A stretch of DNA of 64,000 nucleotides from Phytophthora quininea (Eukaryota; Oomycota; Peronosporomycetes; Peronosporales; Peronosporaceae), in the NCBI GenBank assembly GCA_011947345.1, contig JAAVTG010000545.1, positions 1-64,000 of the forward strand, read 5' to 3'. Of the stretch, positions 41,700 to 51,244 are shown piece after piece (within the stretch, counting starts at the first letter, position 1; every line of letters begins with the position of its first letter). The notes beneath the pieces were generated by a model. It was not told where the DNA came from. It searched no databases and saw only the letters and a program-made list of their open reading frames with translations. A program made the position numbers and the translations under genes.

Positions 41700-43318
41700 T
41701 CTTGTGGGTGTGCCAAAGCTCCTGCGCCTGCGTCGACCGTGTCGTCCTAAGCGACGCAAGAACAAGCGGAAAAGGAAGCGCAAAAGACCCGCCAGCCATC
41801 TCGTGCAGGCCTCTTCCGTCGTAGTCGAACTCCAGCAGCACAACGCGTCGTCGAACCGCTCTTGACGTCGTGGTTCGACATCAGCAACTATGCCTCCACC
41901 ACACAAGAGCAGCATTGGCAGACAGAGCGCATTCTCGCGGTGGTCGCCGAGAGAAAAGAGGACAACGCCGACACCTTTGCTCCTGATGGAGCCTCCCATG
42001 ACGAGCAAAACCCCAACAGCGTCACGAAGATTCTGCTGAGGCCGACCTCACAGCAACGCCGCCAGCTGGAGCATATCTTCAACATCAACAGAGGCGTCTA
42101 CAACAAGATCGTGAGCAGGACCAGGAAGCTCTGCGCTTGCAGACGCCCTATAGGTGCTGTAGCAGCTCGGGCACGAACAGCAGCAAGAGTGTCGACGATG
42201 CGAACAGTTTTCCGCTGTCGTGGCTCGTTCGAGTACCATGCGGCAGTCAACGACGAAGTTCGCGACTCGGCGCTGCGAGATGTTGTCAAGGACGTCAAGA
42301 CGGCCAGAAAACTATACTACGACTTGAAGAGCAACGGTAAGAAGACCACATACCCGGTCATGAAGTACCGGAGTAAGTGAGCGCGGTCGGCGCAAATCGT
42401 TCAGAGCGGCGGGTCAAATGCTGTACACTTTCACAGTAAGTTTTTTCAGCTTCGGCCCGACAGACGGCATTCCCGTCCGTGGAGAAGTGCCTCCCATCGA
42501 GCACTCGGTGCGTTTGCAGCGTCTTCGCGAAGGCGAATTCTACCTAGTCCTTAGCAACTATCGACACTTTGAGCAAGGGACAACGTCGAAGGTTTGCGCC
42601 ATTGATCCTGGTGTTAGAAACTTTGCAACTGCCTTCGATCCAAGTGGGCTCACCGTAAGCACGAAGGACTGATACATGATCGTCAAGAAAAGATTCGACA
42701 AGATCGACGCCGTAAATTCTTTACTTGCTCGTCTCGATAACGCCTCCAAGGCCCGTCACCGTACAAAGATCCACACGCGCGACAGGCGCTGCAGTAGAGC
42801 GACGAAGACTCGAGAACACCGCCTCAAATATTGCCTACGACGCCAAGTTTGCTACACAAACCGCCGCGTAACGAGAATGATTTCGGACATGCATCACAAA
42901 CTGTCGAGCTGGCTCGCTGCAAACTACGCCAAGGTGCTGCTTCCTTCTTTCCAAACGTCGGAGATGGTCCGACGATACGAAGCGGACCAGCTGCAGACGC
43001 AACACCCCGATAGCAGCTCCTCCTGATGGATATTTCGTGGTTCGCAGCAAAAGTAGAATCTCCACAGCTCGCGGTTTGCAGTCCCAGGTCCATTTCCGTT
43101 TTAAAACACTCCTGCGCTGCAAGATGGAGCGCGTCGGCGGCAAACTCATTGATTGTGAAGAGGAATACACGTCGAAAACGTGTTCAGGTTGTGGCGCGGT
43201 GAAACACGACTTGGGCGGTAGTACAATCTACCGCTGCTCGCATTGCCACGCCGTCCTCGACCGCGATTTCAATGCCGCCAAGAACATCTTCATTAAGAAC
43301 GTGGAGAAGTTGTTCTAG
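41700..43318 (+). pseudogene. Fanzor/TnpB-like RNA-guided nuclease, broken
   Basis: In order: a Lys/Arg-rich nuclear-localisation stretch (about 41738-41806, KRRKNKRKRKRKRP), the TnpB N-terminal motif LEHIFNINRGVYNKIV (about 42070-42110), RDSALRDVVKDVKTARKLYY and KYRSK, RuvC-I in CAIDPGVRNFATAFDPSG (about 42595-42650), LLPSFQTSEMVRRYE, RuvC-II Glu in DCEEEYTSKTCSGCG, a four-Cys zinc ribbon (CSGC, CSHC) and RuvC-III in LDRDFNAAKNIF. All three catalytic acids (D, E, D) are present. The frame shifts near 41840, 42372 and 43025, and an in-frame TGA lies at 42670-42672, so it is inactive as sequenced. Family: eukaryotic TnpB homologues shown to be RNA-guided DNA endonucleases. The stop codon lies inside the right terminal repeat. 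Confidence 0.82.
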
Positions 43319-43470
43319 CCCTGCTAGAACACCCGGCGCAGCCTACGTCGGGGAGACCTGCATTCCTGGCTGGTGCGCTTGCGTACTGGCGAGGAACTGG
43401 CGTCTTCGGACGTCGCGTTACAGGCCCACGAGTCGGAAGCTAGAATGCTAGTTGCTAGAACTCCTAAGGC
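43312..43470 (+). ncRNA. Candidate omega-RNA region overlapping the right terminal repeat
   Basis: In TnpB/Fanzor loci the guide RNA is made from the 3' end of the gene and the element's right end. Here 43312-43470 begins with the hairpin GTTCTAGCCCTGCTAGAAC, which contains the nuclease stop codon (43316-43318), and runs to the element edge. A guide would then be the flanking bases from 43471. The placement rests on family knowledge; no expression evidence is available. The same segment is also annotated as the right terminal repeat. Confidence 0.45.
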
Positions 43471-43535
43471 GCGGAGACGGTCTGCTAGAGCAGTGGCACA
43501 ACGGCAGCTCGATTCATTCAAATAAGTTAGTTACG

Positions 43536-45391
43536 TCATTTTCGGGCTGCTCTCAATTGCTGCGTGACGTAGGCATTGTTCCGCTGGGTGGTGTTGTACG
43601 TGGACTCGGCCACGCGGTTCAGCTCCAGCATGCGCGTGAACAAGTCGTTCTGTCGGGTCGGTACACCCGCTGGCAAGCTGGGAGAAGGAGCCGAGCCTGG
43701 TTGACAGCTCCGCATGCTGAAGGCTTCGCTGGAGGAAGTGGTCGTCGCAGTCGAACCAGTAGACGCAGTCCGCCGCAGCGCCATCTCATGACGCGAGCTC
43801 ACCACCTTCCCGTGCATCCGACTTTGGGCCTCTTGGGTTTTGCTGTGGTGCTTGCGTAGAGCTAATTGCTGCTGCACTCGCTGGACTCCGAGGTTGCCAA
43901 AATGTTGAATACGATGAGCCTGCTCGGTTGACGCTTTCACGACGTTGGACCGCGGTCCGTAGCGCTGCAGCTCGATCTGAACGTCGTTGTCTGCGTACAC
44001 TGGCTGGTGTCCATGCTTCGGGGTGCGCATGCCCATGGGAGATATTGGCGCAACGGGGCACTCGCGGTAACTATGGGCACTCACACTGCTCGCAGGGCTA
44101 CTTACGCTGCCGGATCGGTCCCGACGAACGGGTCGTGGCGGCAAATGCTCATCTGATGTGGTCGACATTGCATTGGAACCCGATCGAGAGCGACCGTCGG
44201 AGCTGGCTGTCGAGGAAGTTCCGCGACGATGACGATCTCGCGAAGCCTCGCGATCGGACTGGAGCTGTTCGGACATGACAATTACCATCTGAGGGTCCTG
44301 CGGCTGCGAAAGCGGCTTGTTCGCCGCCAGCATGCAGACCTTGCACACCGTCATCCTCCGGAACTTGCCGAGGATCCCGTCGGCAAGCATTTTGAAGACC
44401 TTCTTGTCCGAGCGGCACCTAGAGCAGGTGAACTCGCCACAGAGTCCGCACGCAGCGATCGTTGCACCGCCGAACAACTTTTTCTTCTGCCGACACATGC
44501 TGCACTCCAGCGCTAAGGCTGCTCGTCGGTCCGTGTGCTGACGCTGCTCTCGTGTGAGGCTGCGGGCCTCGTGCTCCTTCCACATGTGCGTGATCCGCTT
44601 GGCCACGGCACAAGCCACCAGCGCGGAGATGCTGAACAGCGAGTCGGTCATCGCTTTTTCCATGTTGCCCTGCATGAAAACCTCCACGATGTCCTCGCTC
44701 TGCTGGCGGTACAAGTAGCGCACTGACTGCAGCGTCCTCATCGAGTTGAAAGCTGTGAGGTCCGGGTACTTGGGCACGTCGATCGAGTGCATGAGGTGGA
44801 AACCGAGCCGCTCTCCCCGCGCTGTCTCCGTGTAGCCCGTGTACTCGAGGTACACAAAGTCTCTGTTCTTGAGCGTGGCCGTCTTCCGCACGACGTACTT
44901 GACCCCAAGGAAGTGGAACGGGTCGGTCTCCGTGGGGCTTTCCATCGTCTTTACCACGGCGCAGTCGACCACGTCCTCGTGGTACATGTAGGACAGCATG
45001 AGCGCCAAGTCCTCCTCCGATTTGGTCGTCACGACGTCCATGGCGTTCTCGACTTTTCCTCGCGTGAAGCCGGTCATCTGCACGCCGGGGCTGTGAGCGG
45101 CGCCACGGTGGACCCGTGCGAAAGGATCTCCGTCTTGTCCAGCGCGAAGGCCAGCGCGGCGCTCATGGCGCCGGCCTCACGTTCTCGGTAGACCCGGAAG
45201 TCGTCCTTGGCCCCTACGGCTTTCCACCGAGTGGCGTCGACCACCCCTCCTTTGTCGTGCGTGTGGCGGTCGAACTCGTGCACCGTGTGCCTGAGCATGC
45301 GTCGGATCATGCGCTTCAGGGCTCGCTGCTCCAGGCTCGAGAACGAGGCCTCCGGCAGCTGAGAGCGCGGCAGCGGGAAGATCGAGCTCAT
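43536..45391 (-). CDS. START-like/FYVE-like protein, array subfamily (one one-base break)
   Basis: MSSIFPLPRSQLPEASFSSL (array motif), HTVHEFDRHTHDKGGVVD, START-like domain (ATRWKAVGAKDDFRVYRER, break, KVENAMDVVTTKSEEDLAL, FHFLGVKYVVRKTA, YLEYTGYTETARGERLGFH, SVRYLYRQQSEDIVEVFMQGN), VACAVAKRITHMWKEHE, FYVE-like finger (CSMCRQK, CGLCGEFTCSRC, CKVC). The tail is Gln/His/Ser-rich and ends MLELNRVAESTYNTTQRNNA, the array C-terminal motif. One G is missing at 45087-45090 (plus strand). Closest relative is the 24352-26458 gene. It lies only 65 bp from the Fanzor element and between two copies of that element's left end. Confidence 0.78.
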
Positions 45392-45925
45392 GGTCGAAGA
45401 GTTTCAGCGCGACTTGCAGACTGCAGATCGCTGTCGGCCACCGGCAACGCGAGCGCAGAAGCGTGTCTGCGCGCCTGTACGCAACGCGACAGCGGAGACC
45501 ATCTGCCTCCACGGGAATGAGGGGGTGACAGCGCCGGCGAGAGAAGCGGCCGCCGGTAAGATGAGGTGACGGAGGCGGACCGAGGGCATCGGTCGGTCGT
45601 CGCTTGGCAAAGGCTTCCGCAAAGGCGGCCACGAGTCCGGGCTCTGACTCACGCAGAGCTTCTCCATGCATAAGCATTGCGTTAATTGCTTGTTGTTGGT
45701 CGGAAGTTCGGGAACGCTTGTCGTTGGCACGGCCAGCAGGTGGTGACTTCGGGATGAAGCGGATGCCACGACGGACATGGTTTTCGACGCTCGGATGTTT
45801 TTGCTTTGTGTTGAGCGATGACATTCGAGCGATTCACATGTCAAACTGCGTCTACCCTCGTCAGGAACAGCTGCAAGGCGAATCAAATCTCGCTGGACGC
45901 CCGCGCAAGATCGCCAGGCGTTGAA
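45392..45925. other. Promoter region of the 43536-45391 gene
   Basis: 534 bp with small frames only. It ends where a copied gene fragment begins at 45926. Confidence 0.5.
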
Positions 45926-46031
45926 GGTGCTCGTCCGGCGTGACGTGCACTTTTCAGTCTCGACAACGGGAAGCTCGGCGCCATGGTCTTGCGAGTGCTG
46001 CTACTGCTGGAGATTGAAAGGAGTCGAACCC
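45926..46031 (-). pseudogene. N-terminal fragment of a START/FYVE gene
   Basis: About 106 bp closely resembling 39921-40045 of the intact gene at 38107-39993. It holds the start codon (45983-45985), MAPSFPLSRL, a few further codons damaged by a 14-base loss, and part of the 5' leader. Nothing of the START-like domain follows. It abuts, within about 26 bp, the inverted piece of the Fanzor element. Confidence 0.75.
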
Positions 46032-46057
46032 AGCAATTGGCGGCGGCTGCCATCGGG

Positions 46058-46623
46058 GACGTGAAAGCAGTCCATGGCTTCCGTGTTGTTGGCTTCATTT
46101 CCGAACTTTGGCACCATGGCAGCCTTCGCTTCCATCGCTCAGTTCGCCGTTTGCTCGCTCCAGCTCAAGTCCAAGCTCCAAGCTTCAGACCAAGCGATGC
46201 ACGACGCGGGCAGACAAGCACCCAACCTTCCAGACGAAGCTCTTGAGTCGGGTGGTCTCCCTTCCGATGAAGGTTCGCGTAGCTACACTAGCTACAGCAG
46301 AGACCCCACAGTCCACGTGAAGCAAGACCTGGATCGCCAGCCAGCGCTGGCTGAGAGCCGCCTCAGTAGCTCCGGAGCTCGTCCTGCCACGTGCACAGTG
46401 CAAGACGTCCGCGCGTGAACGCAGCCAACACGACCATCATCCTCCACACGAAGGTGGAGCGACCGTTCTAGCCCTGCTAGAACACCCGGCGCAGCCTACG
46501 TCGGGGAGACCTGCATTCCTGGCTGGTGCGCTTGCGTACTAGCGAGGGGCTAGCGTCTTCGGACGTCGCGTTACAGGCCCACGAATCGGTAGCTAGAATG
46601 CTAGTTGCTAGAACTCCTAAGGC
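46058..46623 (-). repeat. Inverted partial copy of the Fanzor element's left end
   Basis: Reverse complement of 40565-41123 with near identity; the outer end CTCCTAAGGC stops at 46623. It carries the terminal repeat (46465-46623) plus 400 bp of subterminal sequence and nothing of the nuclease gene. Identity to the left end is higher than that of the element's own right end. Confidence 0.9.
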
Positions 46624-47116
46624 AGCAGCCCAGTTCCGAATTGCGTGCGTTGCGTTCGTCTTTACAGGAGATCGGGCGGACGATGGTCAATGTGACGAGG
46701 AAAGTCTACGGGTCACGAACGTGTCGAGAGCATTTTCAATTCTGTCGTGGATCGCGATAATCCCCGCACCTGCGGAAGGCGCTGGAAACGATGTTTCCGT
46801 ATCGTATCCTGTAGCAGGTTCCCAGGAGATCTATTAGCGGAGGTCGGGCTGAGGGATATACTTACTGCGGCGGAAAAGAAAATATTTGTCACGGAGCGTG
46901 AGAAGTCAATTTTACTAAAGAACGGATGGGAGAATGAATACCAAGACTGACGTCTGGATGAGCTCACTTATTCGGCTTCCGACGGATGGTCTATCGCTTT
47001 TCCTGTCAAGATTGCTACTAGCGTGGGCCCATTGCTCAGAGACCACGCGCATTTCATCGGAAACCTTTGCGTGTTTGTTGTTCCTAGCCCCTGAACGCAC
47101 CTCGGACGATGCTCCG
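46624..47116. other. Unassigned stretch downstream of the permease pseudogene
   Basis: 493 bp. No gene or transposon signature recognised. It begins exactly at the Fanzor end. Confidence 0.45.
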
Positions 47117-47710
47117 CTAGTAGAAGGAGCACATGGTCCGTCGAGGATCAGTGCGACGACGCTCGTGAAGTCCGTAGACTACTCCAGGCACCAGAAAAGC
47201 CAAAATAATGAGAGCCGACATGAACTTGGAGAAGGCATCAACAACGATGTAGCTCAGCATCGCCGTCGGCAGCAACGCCAAGACAGCGATGGTGATTTTG
47301 CGTCCAGGCACCTTTGTGGGGGCGCGGGATTTACGGCAGCACTTTCCGCAGCCGGATGGCTGCCAGCATGATGAGGAGCTAGACCGCGCTCGCGAACACG
47401 TTGGTCATGGGCAGCAGGTCGTCGAAATCCAACTCCAGCAGGGCCATCGTGAACAGCGCAGTGACCCCAATGGACACCTAGGGTGCATCAAAACAAGTAC
47501 TGCGCCAGGCGAAGCAGCCCGGGAGGAGGAGAGACTCGGCCATGCCAGCCAGCTGGAACGCTTCGCAGAAAATCCCCGACACAAAGAGCCCCGCAGCAGA
47601 GCAGCAAGACGAGAAAACAAACAGAGCCTTGAGCACTGGCCCACCAATGGACTCGGCGATCATCGGATACGAGTCTCGCGTGAAGAACGTCCAGTTGGGA
47701 TCGTCGATAA
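47117..47710 (-). pseudogene. Amino-acid permease (APC family), C-terminal part
   Basis: Reads DPNWTFFTRDSYPMIAESIG, then LKALFVFSSC, GIFCEAFQLAGMAESLL, VSIGVTALFTMALLELDFDD and KITIAVLALLPTAMLSYIVV, with LIILAFLVPGVVYGLHERRR near the end. These are hydrophobic helices and loops typical of oomycete APC amino-acid transporters. Three nonsense codons are visible where related permeases would have Trp, Gln and Glu (TAG, TAG, TAA), plus one extra A in the CACAAAGGTG stretch. It ends upstream (higher coordinates) at the target duplication CGTCGATAA of a MULE (47702-47710). This is a true pseudogene, unlike the single-break genes elsewhere. Confidence 0.75.
47702..47710 (+). repeat. Target-site duplication of the MULE, left
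   Basis: CGTCGATAA, repeated exactly at 50018-50026. Nine bases is the standard MULE target duplication. Confidence 0.88.
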
Positions 47711-50017
47711 GGAAGATTTTTCGGGTCGAATACTGGTCTGGTCGGTTAACTTGGTCTGCTCAGAACCCCGACCAAAACATGAGGTCTCGACCAAAGCTAC
47801 TTAGTATGAAATGAATGCGAAGTGTATTACAGCGAGCTTAGCCGTCCTGCAGTAGCGCCGCCTACAACGACGCTGCATCCACCACATCATCGTCCTGCTC
47901 ACTGTTATCCACTTCTCCGTCGTATTCGTAGGAGACGTCGGGAAAGTAGTCGTCAGGGTATGCGGTATCGACGGAGTTTCTTTCCTCTTCCGAGCTGCTA
48001 GAGCTCGCCTGCATGCTACCACCGCATGAATTGTCGCCATTGCCAATAACACTTGGATCATCGCTGTCGCTGGCGCCGCTCGGCCCCTCGTCGTCGCTGC
48101 TCTCACTGCTGGACGGCTCAACAGCAACACCGTTTTCACTGTCTTCTTCCTCGGATAGACCCTCAAAGGAGTCGAAGTCGATCGGCTCTGGAAGCTCGTA
48201 CCGGAGGTCCGCAGGCTGCTGTTCCTTCGACTTACTTTTACGACCCCCTTGCGCCTGGGTGTTTTAGCATTCTTCTTCGTGCCTTTCGAGCGGCGGCCTA
48301 CAGCAACGTCACTAAGTTTCTTCACGTATCTCTGAGAAATACGTCGGATCACTGATACAAAAGTGACGATGCTTGGGTGGGAAGTTGGGAACGAGTTGTT
48401 TAGCTCTCGGTGAATGCGCTCGAGTGGGTTATTTATGCGGGCGACAAGATCGTTTCTCAGCCCATGTTCATTCCACTCCTCGACGTGGTACATCCCCAGC
48501 CAAGTTGAGCGGAAGTAGGCCCAGAAGCCCGCCCATTTTGCGTGTAAGTACTGGATGCCTTTGGCTCGGCAACGACGACGAATTTCTATCTTCACCCATT
48601 TGATGCCCTTCCCTGGAACGTGCTGCGGGTCGATGACCGTGAGCATGTCCAGCACGCCAGGTTGCATCGCAACCCGGATCTCCTCTTCTGGGAGATGATC
48701 TCGCTGCTTCATGTGCCGGCAAATGGCTTGCTTTAGGTGAAAAGACACCCGATAATCTCAGCGTTTGGGAACTCGTTTTGAGCAGCGTCGATCAATGGCC
48801 GCTCAAAATCACACACGATCTCTACAGGAGCGAGCTTCTCACCCGTGTCCCGGTATACCAACTCCAGGACGTCGAAATACATATCACTGTGCTTACCCGT
48901 GCACAGAACGAAGTAAACGGGCACATACAACTCCGTCGCTCGATCATGCACCATGACGATCATGCATTGCTTGAACCCACGATGTACACAGCGGAAGGTG
49001 CCATCGATGAAGATGGATACGCCATGATACATAAGCAACTGGCGGAGCTCGGGATGCGCCCAGCCGATGATTCGCTCGGGCTTCAAGGTAGGATCCGTGT
49101 TGGGCCGTGAAATGTGAAACTGGAAGAACGACAGGTTCTTGCCTTGAACCATTGAGAGCGGAGGAACTTCGACCATTCCTAGCAGATGCGAGCCGTAGTG
49201 CTTGCGGCGCAAGCGGTACACCCGACGGACAACTTGTTCTTCGGTAAGGCCGATGCGAATGACACCGTCCTCTGGGTAGAGTTCTGTGCTAGTGGCGCGC
49301 CAAATATCCTGAGCAGGTGTGGATAGATCCTTCAGCGCCAGCTCTTCCACCAGTTCCTTCATGCGACGAGTCACGTCAACAACTTCTGATTGATCATCTT
49401 GACTGCGAACGACGCAGGTGTGGGTGTTCGCAAGCTCGTAGCCGCGAACGTCCGGTCTGATGCAAAGCCGAGCTTTGCATTTTGAGCGACGACGGTAGGA
49501 ACTGCAGCGGAAGGTTATTTTCCGCGTTGAGGCCCAGGCACGAGTGTATCTAAATCCCCGTGATGGAGCACCGTTTCTTCTTGGACTTCTTCGCTTTTTT
49601 AGGTGTCGACCGGGATCCAGACACACCACGAGGACAACCGCCACTAGCAGCTCGGTGCGAGATCGAGCGCCGTGCCATAGCTGAACGTTTGAGGTTCTTG
49701 CGCGCGAGCTGGAGACGGAAAGCCGGTAGGTGGCTGCGTAGTGAGCCCAAAACGAGTAGTGGTAGTGCATGGAACACTCACGCTTCATTCACTTAATTAT
49801 AGCGTTCTCACACGGTTGCTGCAGGATCGCACGCAATCTCTCCACTCGATTGCATGCACATTAAGCCCTGCTGGCGCTGCTGCATGATCGCATCTAAAAT
49901 CTTCACTGAATCGCATGCATGCAAAGATCAACCACGCGTCCTCGACCCACTCCAAAGTTTTTAATACCAGACCAAACTACCCGACCAGACCAGTATTCGA
50001 CCCGATAAAAAGTCTAC
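47711..50017 (-). mobile_element. MULE (Mutator-like) DNA transposon
   Basis: 2,307 bp flanked by a 9-bp direct repeat. Terminal inverted repeats of about 45-50 bp share CGGGTCGAATACTGGTCTGG near each end and the outer GGAAGATTTTT / GTAGACTTTTTAT. It encodes a MULE-type transposase on the minus strand. It is inserted in the permease pseudogene. Confidence 0.88.
47862..49788 (-). CDS. MULE transposase (frame broken)
   Basis: An N-terminal Cys/Lys-rich part (RKITFRCSSYRRRSKCKARL, FLYWCH-like DNA-binding segment) precedes the DDE-type core: IFIDGTFRCVHRGFKQCMIV (first Asp), PVEIVCDFERPLIDAAQ (second Asp), and GCLF plus HLKQAICRH (the C..H signature). NPLERIHRELNN follows. The C-terminus is a long Ser/Glu/Asp-rich tail. 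One base is missing near 48740-48744 between CLF and HLK, and one in the C run 48244-48248. The N-terminal boundary is uncertain because another frame (49550-49777) also looks coding (STPKKAKKSKKKR). Both gaps follow the window-wide homopolymer pattern. Confidence 0.78.
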
Positions 50018-50564
50018 CGTCGATAATAATGGCAGCAGGCATCGGCACCAAATAGGTCAACACGGTAAAGACTACCGTGAACGCTACGGCTTTAGAGTAC
50101 ACTCCCGCGGGGTTCGAAACTTCGCCGCCGAACACTGAGGCGATGTTGATGCCATCGTATTTCCAGAAGAGCGTATTGAGCAGCGAAGCCCAGTCGATGA
50201 CTTTCTCGCCCACTTGAATGTTATCTCCAGCGTGCTGCTCAATACTCTCATGACGGACCTCGGTGAGATCTTCGTAGTCGCGAGCACGCGTGTAAGCCCA
50301 GATCGTGAACACGACGACCGGAAGTAGCGCACAGAGGAGCAAGACGACGCAGCTTCGGGACGCCACACCCGTTCCAAAAACACTCGGCAGGGTGAAGGCA
50401 ATCGCGAGCATAACTTTGACGCAGTACGAAGCAATCCCGACGAAATCGAGACGCCGTACGAGTCGCACAGAATCTGCAGCAGGAAACCCGGCAGCAGTGC
50501 CGTGTTGAAGATGCCGGCTATCCACGACCAGTAGCCGACCTGAAAGCCCCAGAACGGGCCAAAG
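50018..50564 (-). pseudogene. Amino-acid permease (APC family), middle part
   Basis: Contains FGPFWGFQVGYWSWIAGIFN, PGFLLQILCDSYGV, DFVGIASYCVKVMLAIAF, VVLLLCALLPVVVFTIWAY, IDWASLLNTLFWKYDGINI and SKAVAFTVVFTVLTYLVPMP, that is, several transmembrane helices with the WKYDG.N motif of APC transporters. One base is missing near 50428-50450. It is bounded by the MULE target duplication (50018-50026) and the hAT target duplication (50557-50564), which place it between the N-terminal and C-terminal fragments of the same gene. Confidence 0.82.
50557..50564 (+). repeat. Target-site duplication of the hAT element, left
   Basis: GGCCAAAG, repeated exactly at 55190-55197. Eight bases is diagnostic for hAT insertion. 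Confidence 0.85.
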
Positions 50565-50628
50565 CAGGTCTTCTGATAATAACAGTGGCATCCTTCAGAT
50601 GAGCTTTTTGAAGTAACAAGCCAGCTGG

Positions 50629-50649
50629 CTGCGCCGCAAAGCGGCGCAG
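50629..50649 (+). repeat. Perfect hairpin near the hAT left end
   Basis: CTGCGCCGC-AAA-GCGGCGCAG, a 9-bp stem with a 3-base loop, about 65 bp inside the hAT terminus. It may be a subterminal structure or another mobile-element end. Confidence 0.6.
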
Positions 50650-50820
50650 TCTTCGTTCTCTGGAGCGCCAAAGCCAAAAGCCTCGCTTCGCTCGGCCGGA
50701 TATGCTTGGGTGTGTTATTCTCTAGGTAAATGTACTGGTTTCTGTTATGTTTTCAACCAATCAGAAAAGTGTGACTGGCGGACAGACGGACGGACACGCG
50801 GTTTATGTTAAAGACTAGCA

Positions 50821-51244
50821 CTAGCATTGGGGTCGCCCGCTCACGCGGGCGATAGGACATGGTTCGATCCAACCCGTTGCGCTCGATTTGCATCTCGCTC
50901 CACTACTCGCCAGTGCCGCCTTTGCTGTCGCTCGGCAGCGGGATGGAGCTGTGGGTCATGTTGAAGACGCAAGCAAAGTTTTCAAATGCAACGGTAAATA
51001 TATATTGATGCAGTTAGAAGCCCTGGTGAGCGGCGAACACCTCGCGGTAGACGATGTTCTTCGTGTGCACAGCGTCCTCCTCGATGGCAGAGTCGTCCAC
51101 CATGATCGTGATGCCCTTCCTCGACCTCGCACACGACAGTGCTACGTAGAGCTGCCAGTGAGAACGCAGGTTTGCAGAGAGAAACAACGTTAAACGTACT
51201 CCTGTTGTCCGTTGCATCCTCAGGGTGGAGCTATATCTGCGCAC
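50821..51244 (-). mobile_element. Helitron 3' end with helicase C-terminal fragment
   Basis: The frame at 51014-51244 ends WQLYVALSCARSRKGITIMV...HTKNIVYREVF, the conserved last block of Helitron PIF1-like helicases. Downstream on the minus strand comes a perfect hairpin (CGCCCGC-TCAC-GCGGGCG, 50834-50851), then nine bases, then CTAG followed by T. This is the canonical Helitron 3' terminus (hairpin, about ten bases, CTRR, T). The Rep and most helicase sequence is not found. Confidence 0.72.

Larger units (their letters stand above)
40565..43470 (+). mobile_element. Fanzor (eukaryotic TnpB-like) transposable element
   Basis: A 2.9 kb element with terminal inverted repeats of 152-159 bp enclosing a TnpB/Fanzor-type gene on the plus strand. 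Both ends finish in the same ten bases (GCCTTAGGAG inward). I found no matching flanking target duplication. A second copy of the left 560 bp lies inverted at 46058-46623, so the locus is rearranged. No separate transposase is recognisable. Confidence 0.75.

Noticed and set aside
40565..46623. The whole segment as one composite transposon
   Set aside because: No target duplication flanks the outer ends, and the right piece is an incomplete left end. Kept as a hypothesis in the findings only.
50629..50649. Strong hairpin as the Helitron 3' terminus
   Set aside because: The 50834-50851 hairpin has the correct spacing to a CTAG-T end and lies closer to the helicase block; the 50629 hairpin lies outside that end.
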